DNA of 64,000 nt, taken from NCBI RefSeq assembly GCF_000702545.1, contig NZ_JNIO01000008.1:1-64000 (forward strand), written 5' to 3'. The notes beneath the pieces were generated by a model. It was not told the DNA's origin and made no database searches. It was given only the letters and a program-made list of their open reading frames with translations. The stretch's first letter is position 1; every line of letters starts with the position of its first letter. Shown here piece after piece: positions 62,142 through 64,000 of the stretch. A program made the position numbers and the translations under genes. This DNA is from Selenomonas sp. AB3002 (GTDB taxonomy: Bacteria; Bacillota; Negativicutes; Selenomonadales; Selenomonadaceae).

Positions 62142-63017
62142 ATGGAGAGGATCAAAGTTCGGAGATTCCTGGCAGGGCTGGTGATGGTTTGCTTCATGAT
62201 GTGCATAGGGCTATTGCAAGTGCTGGCTCAAGGCAGCGCCGTCACGGACTGGGAGAATGATATTGTTACTGGCACGGGCTATGGTGCCCCACCAGACAGG
62301 GCGAAGAATCCAGGACACGCCAGGATTCTCGCCCATCAGGCAGCCATGCTGGATGCCTACAGACGCTTGGCAGAACAGGCCAATGGAATTCACATCACGG
62401 CAGAAAGCACCATCGAAGACAATATATCCACTGGGGATATTGTAGCCGGGCAGGTGGATGCAGTGGTGAAGCGGGCAAAAGTTATTTCAGAAAACTATGA
62501 CGAGTATGGCAACTGCACGGTGGTATTGGAAGTCCCCCTCTACGGCGTGACTAATTCCCTTGCCAAGGTAGCCCTGAAGCCCGTGGAAAAAGAAGCTTTC
62601 CCCGCGCCCTCCGTAAATGTATCTGTGTCGGTGGAGACAAGTGGCACTCCGACGGCTCCTGCCCCTAGTGGCAATATCGCTGCCACGGGAGGTTATACGG
62701 GGCTGGTGGTAGACTGCAGCGGACTGGGGTTAAGTCCTGTAATGTCCCCGGTCATAAGGAACGCCGACAGCCAACCTATCTATGGCTACAAGAATCTGGA
62801 CTATGACAAAGTGATAGCCAAGGGTATGGCTAGTTATGCAAACGGCATGAACGGCAACAAGAGCCGCGCCGGGAGCAATCCCCTGGTGGTGAAGGCCGTG
62901 AGACTGGAGAGCCACAACAGCTACCCCGTGATTTCCACGGCAGATGCGGATAAGGTACTGGCAGAGAATCAGAAGTGCCATTTTCTGGATAATTGTGCGG
63001 TGGTATTTGTGAGGTAA
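62142..63017 (+). CDS. Secreted LPP20-like protein
   Basis: 291 residues with a signal peptide (RFLAGLVMVCFMMCIGLLQV, cut near AQG). WENDIVTGTGYGAPPD followed by ARILAHQAAMLDAYRRLAEQ is the LPP20 domain seen in outer-membrane or periplasmic proteins of Negativicutes and epsilon-proteobacteria. A Thr/Pro/Ala linker (about 175-205) leads to a second beta domain (GYTGLVVDCSGLGLSPVMSP). ATG 62142 after AGGGAGG is preferred over a longer frame. Confidence 0.8.
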   Translation: MERIKVRRFLAGLVMVCFMMCIGLLQVLAQGSAVTDWENDIVTGTGYGAPPDRAKNPGHARILAHQAAMLDAYRRLAEQANGIHITAESTIEDNISTGDIVAGQVDAVVKRAKVISENYDEYGNCTVVLEVPLYGVTNSLAKVALKPVEKEAFPAPSVNVSVSVETSGTPTAPAPSGNIAATGGYTGLVVDCSGLGLSPVMSPVIRNADSQPIYGYKNLDYDKVIAKGMASYANGMNGNKSRAGSNPLVVKAVRLESHNSYPVISTADADKVLAENQKCHFLDNCAVVFVR

Positions 63018-63041
63018 ATTTGAGAAAAGAGGTCATGCTTT

Positions 63042-63665
63042 ATGTTTTTAGAAAAGATAAAAATGAGATGGTTTGTATTATTGATTTGCAGTACTTTCCT
63101 TTTATGTATATCTGAAATAAATATTTGTTCAGCAGCGAGAACTCCCTTGTATGATAATGTAACTTTTGATGAAATTGTGTATCAATATAATCAAAGTATA
63201 GTATCATTTTACGATAAGATATTCGAAAGTGGTGAGGTTAGTGGCACATATGTGGCAAAGAACAAGAAGAAAGTTGGAGGTGATGCAAACGGAAGCCTGT
63301 ATAACTATGAGTTGGGAGGGAGAAAAAATCAAATAGTCAGATTCCTGACCAATGAACGTAATGAAGTGTTGGTAATAGATGTAGCATTGCATATACAATC
63401 TCCGATCATGCAGAATGTTAAGAATAACAATAATCCTGCATTTGCTAGTGATATGATAATGTTTTTGCTTTTGGTGTCGGGTGCTATGTTTGATTTACCA
63501 AAAGCTGATTATAACGCAATCGTTGAAGGCGTGAAGGGAATGGAATTTTTTAATACTGGTAAAACTAGTATTAAATTTGTTAACAATAACAGGAAATACT
63601 TTGTGGAAAAATATTTTGATGAAAATATAAGAGCGGTGAGAGTTGAGATAAGTGCGGAACGATAG
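63042..63665 (+). CDS. Secreted protein of unknown family, AT-rich
   Basis: 207 residues with a signal peptide (WFVLLICSTFLLCISEINIC). Base composition is clearly more AT-rich than upstream genes, which suggests transfer. FDEIVYQYNQSIVSFYDKIF resembles the start of the next gene, so these are likely paralogues. No domain recognised. Confidence 0.66.
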   Translation: MFLEKIKMRWFVLLICSTFLLCISEINICSAARTPLYDNVTFDEIVYQYNQSIVSFYDKIFESGEVSGTYVAKNKKKVGGDANGSLYNYELGGRKNQIVRFLTNERNEVLVIDVALHIQSPIMQNVKNNNNPAFASDMIMFLLLVSGAMFDLPKADYNAIVEGVKGMEFFNTGKTSIKFVNNNRKYFVEKYFDENIRAVRVEISAER

Positions 63666-63788
63666 AGTCGGAAAAAGTCAATCGGAGGAAATGATTTTTA
63701 AAGCATATATGGGGATTGTTTTATGATATTTTTGAGACAATAAGGTTTGTTAAAGAGCAAAAAGATAAAGATTAGGAGGGACCAAGTT

Positions 63789-64000
63789 ATGGTTTACTAT
63801 GTATTGAAGAAGAGCTTCATGGTGTTGGTAATGTTTGCTTTCCTGTGTGTACCATTACCCGGTATCTGTTCAGCAGAAGATAAATTATTGTGTAGTGGAA
63901 TATATATGGAAGATGTAGTGAAGCGTTACAATGATTTAATAACCAAGGAATATGAGAATGATTATAAAGGCTTTGGTAAGGAGTGTTTTTCCGCTAATAG
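63789..64000 (+). CDS. Secreted paralogue, truncated by the window end
   Basis: At least 70 codons, no stop before the window edge. A signal peptide (LVMFAFLCVPLPGICSAED) and a MEDVVKRYNDLITKEYEN stretch parallel to the upstream gene's VTFDEIVYQYNQSIVSFYD. AT-rich like its neighbour. TTAGGAGG precedes the ATG. Confidence 0.66.
   Translation, partial: MVYYVLKKSFMVLVMFAFLCVPLPGICSAEDKLLCSGIYMEDVVKRYNDLITKEYENDYKGFGKECFSAN

Overview
The window looks like a Negativicutes (Selenomonas-type) chromosome carrying a temperate contractile-tailed phage. The taxonomic call rests on three things: a T-box-controlled trp operon (Firmicutes regulation), a phage lysis cassette with a spanin-like overlapping gene pair (implying an outer membrane), and LPP20-type secreted proteins. 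It is an inference, not a match to a named genome.

Layout. (1) Positions 1-11657 are a second copy of the right end of the prophage (baseplate genes to lysis genes). It ends in an intact attP-like junction that leads straight into the integrase. (2) Positions 11658-51558 are a complete phage unit of 39,901 bp: integrase and CI-like repressor on the minus strand, an operator region with a large palindrome, early and replication genes (HUH-type Rep beside five DnaA boxes, RecU, SSB, many small zinc-ribbon proteins), an ArpU-like late regulator, packaging and head genes (Nu1/GpA terminase, portal, fused protease-capsid), a P2/Mu-like contractile tail (sheath, tube, frameshifted chaperone, tape measure, baseplate), then a diversity-generating retroelement (DGR) and lysis genes. 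(3) Positions 51559-64000 are chromosome: T-box leader and trpFCBA-orf-trpEG (no trpD), a small helical protein, a MITE-like element, clpB under a 20-bp palindrome, then secreted proteins, the last of which are AT-rich.

The most notable system is the DGR. A formylglycine-generating-enzyme/C-type-lectin-fold tail protein (45751-47151) ends in a 129-bp variable region. It is followed by a GRNA-tetraloop hairpin, avd, a 129-bp template repeat and a DGR-type reverse transcriptase. Template and variable regions differ at nine positions where the template has A, changing seven Asn codons, plus one non-A difference at the 3' end. This is the expected signature of adenine-specific mutagenic retrohoming of a host-binding protein.

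The first copy (1-11657) has about 34 net missing bases, nearly all single-base indels before position 7741, and is collinear with the second copy from there on. This fits low-accuracy consensus at a contig edge joined to a tandem or circular phage form better than real gene decay. The copy is annotated, but its broken genes should not be read as biology until checked.

Other points of interest: a programmed -1 frameshift on TTTTTTA in the tail chaperone; an antisense 35-residue membrane microgene with its own promoter and terminator; 55-residue repeats in the tape measure; 11-bp-phased integrase arm sites; and inverted copies of an intergenic repeat flanking trpF.
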